Shown here in pieces: positions 31,001 to 41,249 of a stretch of DNA of 64,000 bases. Source of the stretch: Leishmania infantum JPCM5. Lineage: Eukaryota > Euglenozoa > Kinetoplastea > Trypanosomatida > Trypanosomatidae. The stretch's first letter is position 1. Every line of letters begins with the position of its first letter. Below the pieces are notes generated by a model, which saw nothing but the letters and a program-made list of their open reading frames with translations, was not told the DNA's origin and made no database searches. The translations under genes were made by a program, and so were the position numbers. Location: contig NC_009407.2 of assembly GCF_000002875.2 (NCBI RefSeq), forward strand, positions 416,001 through 480,000, written 5' to 3'.

Positions 31001-34000
31001 GCCGCTCGGCAGCCGAGCGCTCCGTGATGGCGTTGTCGATGAGGGTGCGGTCCATGTCTACCAGCACCGCCTTCTCCTCTCGCAGGTGCCGCCATAGCGG
31101 AGCTATGTAGTGGGTGAAGCCAACCACGACGTAGATGGTGCGCTGCACCACCTCCTGTGGAGACGGCGCGTCCGCGGCCTTGGTGCCAGCACAATGCCGC
31201 TCTGTGCATCGCCTCGACGGCACCTCCTCGTCGTCCCCGTCGTCGTCACCGCTGTAGACAGCGTCCGAGGGCAACCCAAAAGATGCGCGTGGCCACGACC
31301 AAGGAGCCAGCGTGATCGCGGCGATCGGGCGGCCATGGGTATGGTCGACGAGGAGGCAGTCGAGGCACCGCGATCGGGCCAAACGGAACTCGCTCTTGAG
31401 CAGCTCGCAGCGCCACTGCTTGTGGTCATTGGCGGGAAGTTTCGGCCACCGCCACTTGTGCATGTGAGAAAAGTCGGAGCGGCGCACGTAATCGTGGTGG
31501 TGTGTGGCGCCGCCGCTAGTCTCTTCCGCACAGTCGGGTGCGCTGTCCTTCGTCGGTACCGCCATGGTCATTGCAGCCTCGTCGTCACTCACGTCCGCCG
31601 ACGAGCTTTCAGCCTCCTCTTCGTGCGAGATGTCTCCTTGAGACCAGCAGACGATGCCGCATGCGCCTAGGTGCCGATGGGTGTCAAAGGCGAAGGGGTT
31701 CCGTCCGTCACGGGAGAGCGTGCCGGCGGCAACACGAAAACTGCACCCTTGCGCCGCAGCAGCAGCTGCCATCCACGGGTTCACAGTCGTAATCCACGTC
31801 GATTTCGACGGCGTACCAGTCGTCGTTGCCGCCGCCGCGTCAGTGCGCGGGTCGTGACCTACCTGGCCTGTGTCTCCCTCCGAGCGCACGCCGGCTCCGT
31901 TCTGCGGCGCCGCGGATGCCGAGGTTGATGAAGGCGGTGGGGGACAGCGCTGATGAAGCACGTCGTGATAACCCGTGTGGGCGCGGCTTTCTCGCACCCC
32001 ACACACCACCACCTCCGTGGCCTCGCGCAGAGCCTCAAAGAGTAGCTCTTTGCCACGCGCATTAACAGTCATGAGAGGCGGCAAGCGCGGGAAGCTCCCA
32101 CGTCCCTCATCACATTCCTCGGCTTCTTTTGCGAGAGGATCGTCCGCTTCCTCCTCCGTCGCGCCACTGCTCCCCGCCACCCTCGACCTTCGCTTCGTCT
32201 GCCGCTCGTCAGCGTGAGCGGCACGTCGACGCTTCCGCACTCTGGCACCCGCCCTCGGCGGCGCTTGCAGCGCCTCGTCTGAAAGCTCAATGGTGCCGAC
32301 CGTGCAGTGGAGCAGGCGAAGTGGAAGCTCGATAGTGTTTTTCGAGCTGGCACCTTCAGATGCGTTCATGGACGAGTCCAGCGACGACTGCGATGCTTCG
32401 CCTGGCGCCGGCTTGCCGCTTGTCCGTGTGTCTGGAGCTGGTTGATTCATCCCAGCCTGCGCTCTCCTGGGAGCATCGACCCCTGTGGCGTAGCTGGCGA
32501 ACGGTGCCGCTGGTTGCTGACGATCAACCTCCGCCAGCCCCTCCATGGCCTCCGTGTTGCCGGCGCGGCTGTGAGAGGCAGACGGCGCGCTCCACTTCTC
32601 GCCCTCAGGGCGTTCGTGTCTTGATTGCCGCGTCCACGAGAGATCAATGTAAGCGCTTCGGTCCTGGCCGCGCAGACTCCAGAACTGCAGCCGCGCATAA
32701 AGCTCCGCAGCAAACGCCATGTCCCCCTCTGATGGCTCGACCGCTGACGTGCCTGCCGCACAAAACGCGTGTTGTCGATGACAAGACGATGTGCCTCTCG
32801 GCTCGGGGCCACTGTAGTCCTTCGCGAAGTCATAGAGGTTTGACTCCTCGGCATCCGGTGGCGAAGACGCCGCTGCTTCCACTGGCAGCGCGCCAGCATC
32901 TCGAACGGTGGCGGCCGCTTTCTGCCGTGCTGCAGCAGCTTCAGCAGCTGCGGCTCGAGCACGCGGGCAGGCAGCGCCAAGAGGCGCATCTGTCGGATCA
33001 GCTGCCCATGCAGACGGCAACCTCGGAGAACGACTCTTCTGTTCCGTCTCAATCAGTGGAGCGCGAGGATGAGCAGCTTTACCATCACCGCCGCCGCTGC
33101 GCCCGCCACCCACCCGCCTTTCGTGTCCACTCCCAGGCGGCAGTAGCACGCGTTGCTCGAAGTACGAGAAAGGAAAGTCCGCGTCTGCTGCACACGGCAC
33201 AGAAGAGCGACCCGGCAGCCCCTCTGTGCTGTCTCCCAGCGGCGTATCGAGCTGGCGTCGACGTGCGTGACTAGGCTCAAAGAAATTGGGTGTCGCTGCT
33301 GTCGCGAACGACGTCGATGCCGCAGCCGCGCGCTCTGTAGCCTCGCCAGATCCTCTCGTAAGGTCCTGTGCCCCGCAACTGCAAAGGACCGAGTGCATAA
33401 CAATAAAGACTTGAGTGCTGCTGCCGCAAAAAACTTCTTCACCGTCTGCTGCCGCCGCATCTTCCTCCTCCGTGCTCCGCTCATCATCGCCGCCCGCGAT
33501 GCGATCCGGATACGCTGCGATGAGCCCGTGACGTTGCTGCAGGCAACGGGCGCGATCAGCGGCGTCTGCATCCTGTGCGTCGTCCTCGCTGTCACTGAAG
33601 GCGGCAACAAAGGAAGAAGAAGTGAGCAATGTGGAAGAAGAAGTCCGACATGGTAGAAGCGCTGAGTCTGGCATGGGATGTGCAGCGGAGGCGGTGCAGC
33701 ACGTCGCAAGGCCGCCACCCACAGCATGCCGGCTGGATTCCGTGTGCAGGGGATTGAGCGCAGATGCGCAAGAGAATTCGGCGTCAACGTCTTCCTCATC
33801 CGCAACGGCGTCGTCTCCTGGAAAGACGCTCGCCGTCCCTTGCAGTAGTGGTACCAGCGGTGAACATGCTGGCACCGATTCCGCCGGTGCGGAGCGCGAC
33901 TGGAGAGAAGCATCCGACGCCGGGGCGGCACTGCTGCTCACGTCGGCCCTGATCGGCTGTCGCAGTGCGGGGGGCAACGGCGCTGTAGTGACTGCCGTAT

Positions 34001-36725
34001 ATGCGTGGCCCGGTGCAGCAGCACTGGCGCGGTCGGTGGAAGAGGCGTCCTGCGTCGCCGAAAGGGTCTGCGTAAATGACCGCTTCGCATGCGGCGAAGG
34101 GGCCTGCCGCGTCAGGGAGCGCGTCCGCAGACGTTCTTCGGCAGTCGACGACGGCAGCGCCGCAACGCCGGGCGCTGCGCCACTCCACGCGGTGGACGCC
34201 GTCGCTTTTATCCCGCCGGCCGCTGTCGAGAGGCGCGGCAGCATCGACGAGCGTGGCTGTCCAGAAGGCGTGCTTTGCGCACTGCAGCTCGCAGATGTCG
34301 ATCGCGGGGACGAAGGCAACGAGTGCGCTGCCGCCTCCGGCGGCGGTCTACGTGACGGCCCCGCTTCGGCGACGCGGCCGCACTCGCCACTGCCGCCGTT
34401 CTCAGTGGCGTTGCGCTTGAGCCGATGTGCGTCGTGTGTACGAAGAGCGCTGATTCCGCGTGCTGGGAACGGCAAAGTCAACTTGCCCATCCGTAGGCTG
34501 TGGGCGCGAAAACGGGAAAGGGGGAGGTGGCGTTGGTGGCCTTTGGCTGATGCAGCCATCCCAACCGTCGAGGAAGTGGAGACCGAGGACGGTGTCTGCG
34601 CATCGGCACCTGCAAGCCTCTCGGCCTCTCCTACCGCCTCATTCGATGCGCACGTCGTTGCAGCTGCCTCGGCCGATAGATGTGACACGTGAGCGAGGTG
34701 CCGCTCTTCCTCCTCTTCAGTCGCTGCCGTCGATGCATCGCTCCCCTGACACGCGCCCTCGTCGCTCTCGGCGTCTGGCATCGCCTCTCGTAGCAGTGCC
34801 TCGGTGTCATGGCAGCAGACGAATATGAACTTGTGGTTGCCGAAGCACATGGCAGTGCAGGCGCAACCACCAACAGCACGCCGGGCGATAACCACGTAAA
34901 AAAGACCGAAGTACTCCCGGGCTGGCGCTTCGCCGTCGACCCCCTCGGTCACGCCTTCATCGGCTCTGCCCACTCCGCCGCGCACTTCTTGCCGAGCCCC
35001 TTTCCCATCCGGCGCGACATGAAAGGGCACCGCCTGTTCATCGTCCCCGCTCCGGACGTGCTGGGCGAGCAGGACGCATCGCGACATGAGAGCGAAGGCG
35101 CAGTGCGTAGGGTCGAATGACAGGCACGCCTGTAAAAACGACTTTAAAGGCATCGGCACAGCGAGCGTGTAGTCGTCCAAGGCGTCGTGGGTGCTCAGCC
35201 CAGAGGAACTCCGACTGCCGTCAGTTGAGGCAGTCCGCCGTGCAGCTGAACCGTCACCGTTGGCCCCCTCACTGCTTGCGGTGGCGGCGGCCCCGCCCCC
35301 ATCGACGGTGGCAAAGGATGCAGGACCTCCCGCACCGACGGCGTCTCGCACAGCGGCTGTGGTTGGCGATAAAGGAACGCTGGACGCGCTGCCGTGCCCC
35401 ATCGCCAGCGATGCCACGACGATGCCAGAGTCGCCACCACTGCTGCTGCGCCTCCCTGCGCCTCGGGATGGGCCCGCCGTAATGCGAGCGCGGCGCAGCA
35501 CCCGCCGCAGAAGCTGCAGATCTGCAACCACCTGCCCAGCAGCTTGGTGCTGAAGCGCGTGCTGGAGAGACCCGCCCCCCTGGGGGGCCGACGCGCTGCG
35601 GCGGCGCTGACGGTAACCTTGGCGCGGCCACGCCTGCCGCGGGCCAACGCCGCCACGGCGAACCGAAAACAGCAACGGCGAGAGCCATCGATACAGAACC
35701 ACGTCGTGGTAGCTAGCCTCGACCGTGACTTGCAGGTATTGTTGATACAAGGCGTTGACAACGAGGCCGCGAATATACTCCACGTGCTGCCCTGCCTTGT
35801 CCTCCGCCTCCTGCGCATCCAGCCACAGCTGCTGCAGAGTCCTTTGCACAAACTGCCGGCGGCGCTTGTGGACAACGCGGCTTTGGAGGCCTCCGCCACG
35901 GTGATCGGAGGGCGACGGCAGCGGTGGTGTCGCTGCTACGTCAGCTTGCAGGTTTTTGTTGGATGATGTAGGGGAGTCAACGCAAGGTGGGGCCGACGCG
36001 ACGGCATCGCTGAGAGCGTTGGAGTGCTGCTGCGACCTCCTCAGTCTCTGATCTGCCAGAGCCACGTCCGAGCTTGCAGCTGCTGGCGTCGCCTCTCGGG
36101 TCAGTCGACGGCGCTTGTGTGAAGAGGTTCCCGAGTCGAAGAGTGCCGCAGCAACAGCGGGGGACGGCGACGATGCAGCAGCTACTGCGGTGACTGGCAC
36201 GGAGCTGCACCGCTTCTTTTTCTCTCTTGCTCGCCTCCGCGATGAGCGCCTCGACACCGTCATGAAAGCCCTGTAGCCCTCGCTGGCCTTCTTCGTCGGC
36301 GACGATGCCCTCAAATCTGAAGCTTCGGTTCTCTTCCATTGATGAGCTGCCCACACCAGCGCGTGCTCATACCGCGTTCGCGCAACTGCGGCTGCTGTCA
36401 CCGCCTGCCAAGCCCCGACGAGCCGCCGCGAGAGATTCAGGATCGCCTTTGTGTAGTCCGGCAGGAGCGTCGTGGCACTGCTAAGCTCCGCGAGTACGTA
36501 GCTGAACACCTGCAGTCGGCGTGTGCTGAGCCGCAGCGGAGGGCCAGGCTGCGCAACACTCTGGTCGCGTTCTCCAAAGGTGTCGTGGCCGCCACCGCCG
36601 TGACGTGGGCGGCGTGCAACGAGGATGCCATGACCGGTGGAGTCAAAGGCATGTGGAGAAAACGGCGGAGGGCGCGCCTCGCTGGAGAGATGCGTGGCAG
36701 GTGAGTGAGGTTCCATGTCACTCAT
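28092..36725 (-). CDS. Giant (2,877-residue) protein with FCP1-type HAD phosphatase core
   Basis: A single open frame of 8.6 kb; ATGs at 36725 and 36716 are both possible. The first ~1,880 residues are mostly Ser/Ala/Gly-rich and probably disordered, with a few ordered islands (a helical part near residues 290-360, RRRQFVQRTLQQLWLDAQEAE, and a hydrophobic part, KSFLQACLSFDPTHCAFALM). The C-terminal third holds a HAD phosphatase of the FCP1/SCP class: motif I DMDRT (Asp1890 and Asp1892), motif II LVTKST (Thr2176), and motif III VLDDAP (Asp2330-2331) followed by VWEESDWP. A low-complexity insertion of about 290 residues separates motifs I and II. FCP1-type enzymes dephosphorylate the RNA polymerase II C-terminal domain, but trypanosomatid RPB1 lacks heptad repeats, so the substrate is open. 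The product is likely nuclear. The phosphatase call is firm; the role is inferred. Confidence 0.88.
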   Translation of the reverse strand: MSDMEPHSPATHLSSEARPPPFSPHAFDSTGHGILVARRPRHGGGGHDTFGERDQSVAQPGPPLRLSTRRLQVFSYVLAELSSATTLLPDYTKAILNLSRRLVGAWQAVTAAAVARTRYEHALVWAAHQWKRTEASDLRASSPTKKASEGYRAFMTVSRRSSRRRAREKKKRCSSVPVTAVAAASSPSPAVAAALFDSGTSSHKRRRLTREATPAAASSDVALADQRLRRSQQHSNALSDAVASAPPCVDSPTSSNKNLQADVAATPPLPSPSDHRGGGLQSRVVHKRRRQFVQRTLQQLWLDAQEAEDKAGQHVEYIRGLVVNALYQQYLQVTVEASYHDVVLYRWLSPLLFSVRRGGVGPRQAWPRQGYRQRRRSASAPQGGGSLQHALQHQAAGQVVADLQLLRRVLRRARITAGPSRGAGRRSSSGGDSGIVVASLAMGHGSASSVPLSPTTAAVRDAVGAGGPASFATVDGGGAAATASSEGANGDGSAARRTASTDGSRSSSGLSTHDALDDYTLAVPMPLKSFLQACLSFDPTHCAFALMSRCVLLAQHVRSGDDEQAVPFHVAPDGKGARQEVRGGVGRADEGVTEGVDGEAPAREYFGLFYVVIARRAVGGCACTAMCFGNHKFIFVCCHDTEALLREAMPDAESDEGACQGSDASTAATEEEEERHLAHVSHLSAEAAATTCASNEAVGEAERLAGADAQTPSSVSTSSTVGMAASAKGHQRHLPLSRFRAHSLRMGKLTLPFPARGISALRTHDAHRLKRNATENGGSGECGRVAEAGPSRRPPPEAAAHSLPSSPRSTSASCSAQSTPSGQPRSSMLPRLSTAAGGIKATASTAWSGAAPGVAALPSSTAEERLRTRSLTRQAPSPHAKRSFTQTLSATQDASSTDRASAAAPGHAYTAVTTAPLPPALRQPIRADVSSSAAPASDASLQSRSAPAESVPACSPLVPLLQGTASVFPGDDAVADEEDVDAEFSCASALNPLHTESSRHAVGGGLATCCTASAAHPMPDSALLPCRTSSSTLLTSSSFVAAFSDSEDDAQDADAADRARCLQQRHGLIAAYPDRIAGGDDERSTEEEDAAAADGEEVFCGSSTQVFIVMHSVLCSCGAQDLTRGSGEATERAAAASTSFATAATPNFFEPSHARRRQLDTPLGDSTEGLPGRSSVPCAADADFPFSYFEQRVLLPPGSGHERRVGGGRSGGGDGKAAHPRAPLIETEQKSRSPRLPSAWAADPTDAPLGAACPRARAAAAEAAAARQKAAATVRDAGALPVEAAASSPPDAEESNLYDFAKDYSGPEPRGTSSCHRQHAFCAAGTSAVEPSEGDMAFAAELYARLQFWSLRGQDRSAYIDLSWTRQSRHERPEGEKWSAPSASHSRAGNTEAMEGLAEVDRQQPAAPFASYATGVDAPRRAQAGMNQPAPDTRTSGKPAPGEASQSSLDSSMNASEGASSKNTIELPLRLLHCTVGTIELSDEALQAPPRAGARVRKRRRAAHADERQTKRRSRVAGSSGATEEEADDPLAKEAEECDEGRGSFPRLPPLMTVNARGKELLFEALREATEVVVCGVRESRAHTGYHDVLHQRCPPPPSSTSASAAPQNGAGVRSEGDTGQVGHDPRTDAAAATTTGTPSKSTWITTVNPWMAAAAAAQGCSFRVAAGTLSRDGRNPFAFDTHRHLGACGIVCWSQGDISHEEEAESSSADVSDDEAAMTMAVPTKDSAPDCAEETSGGATHHHDYVRRSDFSHMHKWRWPKLPANDHKQWRCELLKSEFRLARSRCLDCLLVDHTHGRPIAAITLAPWSWPRASFGLPSDAVYSGDDDGDDEEVPSRRCTERHCAGTKAADAPSPQEVVQRTIYVVVGFTHYIAPLWRHLREEKAVLVDMDRTLIDNAITERSAAERQRHLRHLHRVVAAAEGVAGAENPCVLWRRYPAAPSSERFAGAPLRLGRNDAPPLTEEELAESMVRGADGQQEGALHRDSRGYHLHGNGPFHSSHRCTEIVEDDGVLRPTMRQRHPHTREPLLSHAKATTGDTSALSSGGLLHCFMRRTASQRHSLGIVHYEECGAVRYTAASPSAVGPASAVDSPSKSRHDHGHSHLECRDTRETSCSSSADADALRSSSAKSATASATATATPPARYLLDVVYVRPGVRQFLYRVATQWNIPVVLVTKSTRSRTEAILRQVLDPHRVLFPDMRSSVVTADEMLRWCDDLERRDDAVGRDEEAPAAPDVGFAGPVGGIPADHSSSATASVPNPAHAHLVPLQTPAPRNTAERLARCRKGALRVVQFILDADAMAAARRAWRAPAWCDWPNRLPKPRSIAVLDDAPQVWEESDWPCTVNVAPYTLARVDPRAYFSRRGYATSLVLSCLYGSKCLVCSEGVLRLPEWQRADTSTSPSSPHTPSTTLSMPESRGHGAYRWPHCVCVCPPDHLRDLARAEEDVPVGYTNTSFSAAASDLSASVSAMLTALLWRMSNKDALCSSQQPLLLPTIEDSVATELAEQARGAESQVGASRRGGSRRRRRRRHACDLGATMAPVSEDRCEKALPSTATGADVLGLAGRAMRPGHVDTVDTEGIASLRSPPPAVLARATCHSFPSASASSSAQSASSPSSSSSASSSNPSLPSTTDSLFSLEPLAWGAGFGHAAVNARTDTGSYTPSTMMTAASMPPTPMTFHAFPDLPLESRVLGGVAEADADEQHGLRISMGSLSANATASGRNTVRGESAALQTPPPDGYAVAITNGYEAPCLSSSAVDDVIPLEMQVVPSVLEPLSTPGSLSQCVEDVGGAPAMALIDSVSWSSGSHKALRSSRSFTSASRKGVVPITSVPGTFTERVVVDVDESAPPGVCEAELQRPRHRLLDDPLDEVEDVTPL

Positions 36726-37565
36726 CCGTGCATTGTCGGTGTCAGTGGATGCCGCCAGCCACCCGCTACCTATCCCTGTAAGGCTAACCCGATGGCGCCA
36801 AAGTTAGCAAGATGCACTAAAGGAGTGTGTATAATGGTGCAGGAGGGAGGTGGTGCTGCTGTATGTGTGGTCATACAAGAAACGAGAGAGGTGACGTGGG
36901 GGGGGGGGAGGCTGCTGTTTCTCCTACCCGTGCAGCGAGGAGCCGGCGGCCGCGCATGCAAGCTGTTCTCTCGCACCGCAAGCGTCCCCGCTCACATGGC
37001 GCTCACTTTTTCGTCTCTTTTTGCGTTGTCGCTCTCCCCTCTTCCCTTTTGCCCCCTGTGCGGTCGGACACGCGCCACGGGGCTGCTCTCATCATCATCT
37101 TTCGCCCTCATCAACGGCGCTTACGCCACCACGCAGACAGCGGATGAGGAAGAGAGGAAAGGCTATTGGAGGAGGAGGGGCGTAGCGAACGGTCTGTGTC
37201 TGCCTCATCATTGCATGGAGGAGGGGTATCCTTCTGTTTCTTTCCAACTTCTCCAGCTCTGTACACCCACATGTTACGCACATACGCACGTACGCACACA
37301 CGTGCACCCGAAAACAGAAAACTAAAGTCCACGGCCAAACAGAAACGACAGGGACATGAGAGCGCGCGCGCGCTCTCATTCATCAAAGCTGCAAACACCG
37401 CTGTCACCACCACAATCGCGTACCCGACGGCCCCCATCATCATCCACGAGAGCCGCCGCCGCACCCCCCCCACACACACACACGCACACACACTTCGCCA
37501 TTTGATTCGTGTCGAACACAACGCCTCAAGACACGCCACTACCGAGGCCCCGGCCTCAGCCAGCC
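36726..37565. other. Spacer between SNF2 pseudogene and FCP1-like gene
   Basis: No gene seen. It holds a G run near 36898-36910 (pyrimidine tract on the transcript, probable acceptor region of the FCP1-like gene) and CA-rich runs near 37465-37493. Confidence 0.5.
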
Positions 37566-40500
37566 TTACACTGAGCGGAGCATGTCCTCCAGCACATGCC
37601 GCTCGCCTTCGTGGCGCAGCAGCACCTCCTCCAGTCGCTCACACATCGCAAGAAGGTGTTCGGCCGGCGCCAGTACACGTGTCGTCGCAGCCGCTGCTGC
37701 CTCATTCACCTCCGCGGCCTTCATGCTGAGGTGTGGCGGGGTAGCAGCGAAAAGCAGCGGCGCCGTCGCAGGATTGGCGAGTTTCTTTGAGCTTCCGGCA
37801 GGTGCAGCTGCCGGGCCACCGCGATCCGCCCTGCCGCCGCCCTCCTCGCTGTCGTCCTTTTCCAGTTTAAACGATATGTGGCGACGGCCTCGGCGGTGCA
37901 GCAGCAGTGCACACTGCGGGTCGACATCCCCTGCCACAGTGACAGAGATCCCACCGTCCGCCGCGTCCACCAGCCGCCCGCCTCCTTTGTCCTCCATCTC
38001 GGTCTTCACCTGCTTCCCCGGAGCAGACGACGTTGCCGGCACCCCGCCGCTGCCGCCGCTGAAGACACGATGCAAGTCCGTCGGCGTCTGCGCCGAGCTT
38101 CGCGACGTCTCGCTGGCCCCCTCTGCGTCACCATCGGCGCCGCCCTCGCCATTCAAATCACACCTCGGAAAGGGAATCGGCGGGAACGACGCGCACTGGC
38201 TCGGCACTGCCTCCTCCCTCTCCTCCTCGCCGCTGTCACCTTGCGTGCCGTCTGACGTCCGCGTCGCTGTGGCCCACTGCTGACTCAGCCGGGAAAGCGC
38301 TCCAGCCCGAAAGATACCCTGCAGCGCCGCCTCGCGCTCGTGCACGGAGGAGTGGAGATCGTAGCAGCCGGCCTGCACCACAGCGCGTCCTAGGTCATCC
38401 TTGGCCTCGTGGATGGCGACGATGTCGTGCTCGGTGGCGTGGTCGATGATGAGGCGGAAGACGCGCACCTCCTTGGTCTGTCCCACTCGATACACCCGCG
38501 AGAGCGCCTGCGCGTCCCGCTGCGGATTGTAGTCCACATCCAGCAGAAAGACGGTGTCCGCCGCCTGCAGGTTCAGCCCTACACCGCCGGCGACTTTGCT
38601 GATCAGGAAGCAGCACGGCGCTGCCAGCGGCAGCGACGAGCCGTCTTCCTCATCGCACCGGCCATCCGCGTTCGGTGATGGCCTGCCTGTCGTGTCGGTG
38701 CTGGCGTGCTGAAGGCTGTGGCGGCGCTGTCGAGAAGTTGCGGGGTCGCCTTCCGCATCACCGCCGCCGCCACCCGCTTCCTCCGCCACGCCGTTTCCGC
38801 TGGCCACGGAGCTGTTGAAGCCCTGTATGTTTGCCTCCCGCTGTTGGACTGTAGTCCTGTCGTCCAGCCGCACCTACGGGATGCCGCGCATGCCGCACAG
38901 CGTCTCCACAATATGCAAACCAGCGTCCATCCGCAGAGCACGAGGAACTTGTGATGTGTGCGCTGCAGAAAGCGCATCATGAAGTCCAGCACGAGCAGCT
39001 TTCCTGACGTGCACACCACCTCCTCATCCACGTAAAAGAGCGACTGCGTTGTGTACGGGTGCAACAGGATCTTGCTGTACTGGATATTGGATTACCTGAG
39101 AGAGTGCCGGCGTGGTGCTTCCGCTCCGCCTCCTTCAACTGCGCGCTCTGAAAGGGGAGCAGTGGGCACAGCACAGCGTAGTCTCGGATGGGCGGCAGCG
39201 CCGTCTTGAGGATGCTCCTCTCCCGCCGCAAGATGAACGGCATCAGAAGTCGATGAACACGGCGGCACAGGAGGTTGTGCAGCTCGCGACCCTCCAGCGC
39301 GCTCGACCGACTTGCGGCGAGCAGTGCGCTATCCAGCTGTTCAAACAACTCACTCGACACGAACGTGTGCGGAGCCAAAAAGCGCAGGAGCGAGAAGAGC
39401 TCCGTCGTGTTTTTCTGCAACGGTGTGCCCGTCAAGACAAGCCGCGACACAGAGTGCAACTCGCACACCTTCTTGAAGAGGACACTGCGAGCGCACTTAA
39501 TGCGCTGGGTCTCATCGATGGCCACAACATGCCAGTCCACGCGGCTGGTCTGCCGCAGAGCCCCGCTGGGAGGCTTTGTCAGCATATCGTGGGGGATTGC
39601 CACGACAGGGGTGGCGGGTGTGGCGCGGGAGGCGCCGCCGGGTGTCGGAGGCCGCTGCGTAAGTCGCTCAACGTGAGCGAGGAACTCGCCCATGCGAGAC
39701 TCCCGCTCCAAGCGTGGGCCGTTCAGCACGTAAACGGTAAAGCGCTCCGCAGCGTCGACGCCCCCTGGGCACGGTGGCACTGCAGCAGCGGTGTGGCGCC
39801 GGCTGAAGAACTGGAGCTCGCCGGCCCAATGTGGAAGAGTACTGAGAGGGGCGATGATGAGCACGGGGCGAAAAGTGCGGAGCTCTCTCTCCAGCTGGCG
39901 GTTCATCGGCAGCGAGAATGTGGATACGCGTGTGTGTATGCGGAAGCGAGATGCCGTCGCAGTGCCGCGTCTATGACCGCGACCACGCGCAGCACCTTCG
40001 CCTCCTCGTCCGACTTGCTCGGGTTGAGGCTCTGCAGGTAGGTCTCCTCGCCAGCGGCGATGTGGTCCCCGCCGAGCGCCGTTTTTGAAGGCGCCGATCG
40101 CGCCGTCGTGGCTGCGCGACTATCGGTGCCGGATAGACCGAAAAGCAGCCGCATGCGCGCCTCGTGTGCTTTCATGCACACTTGGTTGCGCACTCCGCGG
40201 CAGATGCGGCGCTGACGCTGCGCGCACACGCCCTCCTTGCGCTGACGGAGTGCGAGCACCGTTGTGGCGGCGCGTTGAGTCGGGATCTGGTGCATTACAG
40301 GCAACAATGCCCCCGCCTCCGTCGCACCCAGAGCTGCAGCTGACGCAGAAAGAGTAGGCGCGGCAACATCGGCGTAAAACGGAGACGTGAAGAGCGCGAG
40401 GCTGCGGCGAGACACGACATTGAGTGGCGCAAGTGCCCGATCGGTCTGCTGCGCCACCCCAGTAGAATCGCCGCCGCTCGTGACAATGCCCCCCTGTGCT

Positions 40501-41249
40501 TCAACCGTGAGCTCGGTGCTGGGTGGTGTGGATGCCGGGCAAGCTGCGATCGAGAGCTGCGCGGTGTGCGCATCATTGATGCTTTTCGCTGAGGCACGAG
40601 GAGAGCTGCAGTTCCGTGTAACTCCGCGCCATCGCACGCGCAACTGGGCCGCGGTCAGGCGTGCAGAACAGCCTGCCAAGCTCGAGCCCTCCGCTGATTT
40701 CGCAGTGGCGCCAAAGCTGTCTGTCACGTGTACGGCTGCCTTCGCAGAAGACGCGTACAGCGCGCGCCACGGCGAAGTTAAGTCCTTCGTGAAGCGGATA
40801 GAAGGACCCGCTGTGGTGCTCGTTGCTGCCCAATAGTCAATTGCCGCCTGCGCCTTAGACAGCAGCGCGTCCGTGTACCGAGCCTCGAGACGCGCGCGGC
40901 CGCCACCACCACAGCCTCCACTGTCACCATTCGCGTGCAGTGAAACCTTCGAGGCGGAAGAAGAAGGTTCAAAGAACGAGTTTGTGCGGTACCCGCGTGC
41001 AGCAGTGGAAGCAGAGAATGAAGATGTGGCGGTCGCGCCCAAGCGCCGAATAAAGGGCCGCGGATCACTTGGCTTCGCGGATGTCGCCGAAATCGCCTCA
41101 CAGGCAATTGAGTAACCTGAAACCCGCGGCAAACCGCTCGCGGCGACACCGGTCGGGGATTGCGCTGCAGAGCTTGTGCTGCTGCCTGAAGCGCCACCAT
41201 CCTCGGCGCTCGTGAGGCCCAAGAGCCGCGCCTGGCGACGAGTAAGCAT
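37566..41249 (-). pseudogene. SNF2-family ATPase/helicase, disrupted
   Basis: SNF2 motifs are spread over three frames. The N-terminal part (from the ATG at 41249, MLTRRQARLLGL) is Ala/Ser-rich and ends in a TGA at 39903. The helicase begins in another frame around 39.93 kb: IIAPLSTLPHWAGEL, DETQRIK (motif II), LVLTGTPLQKNTTELFS (III) and PFILRR. The Walker A segment (DEMGLGKT type) that should precede these is absent at the junction. Near 39.085 kb the frame shifts again (HPYTTQSLFYVDEE). It shifts once more near 38.935 kb, and a TAG at 38874-38876 interrupts motif IV just before VRLDDRT. Motifs V-VI are intact (KVAGGVGLNLQAADTVF, ALSRVYRVGQTKEV). With no ATP-binding loop and several breaks it cannot make an active remodeller as read. 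Confidence 0.88.

Noticed and set aside
33622..34692. Plus-strand frame of 356 codons inside the giant FCP1-like gene
   Set aside because: Shadow of the real minus-strand gene in GC-rich Ser/Ala coding sequence.
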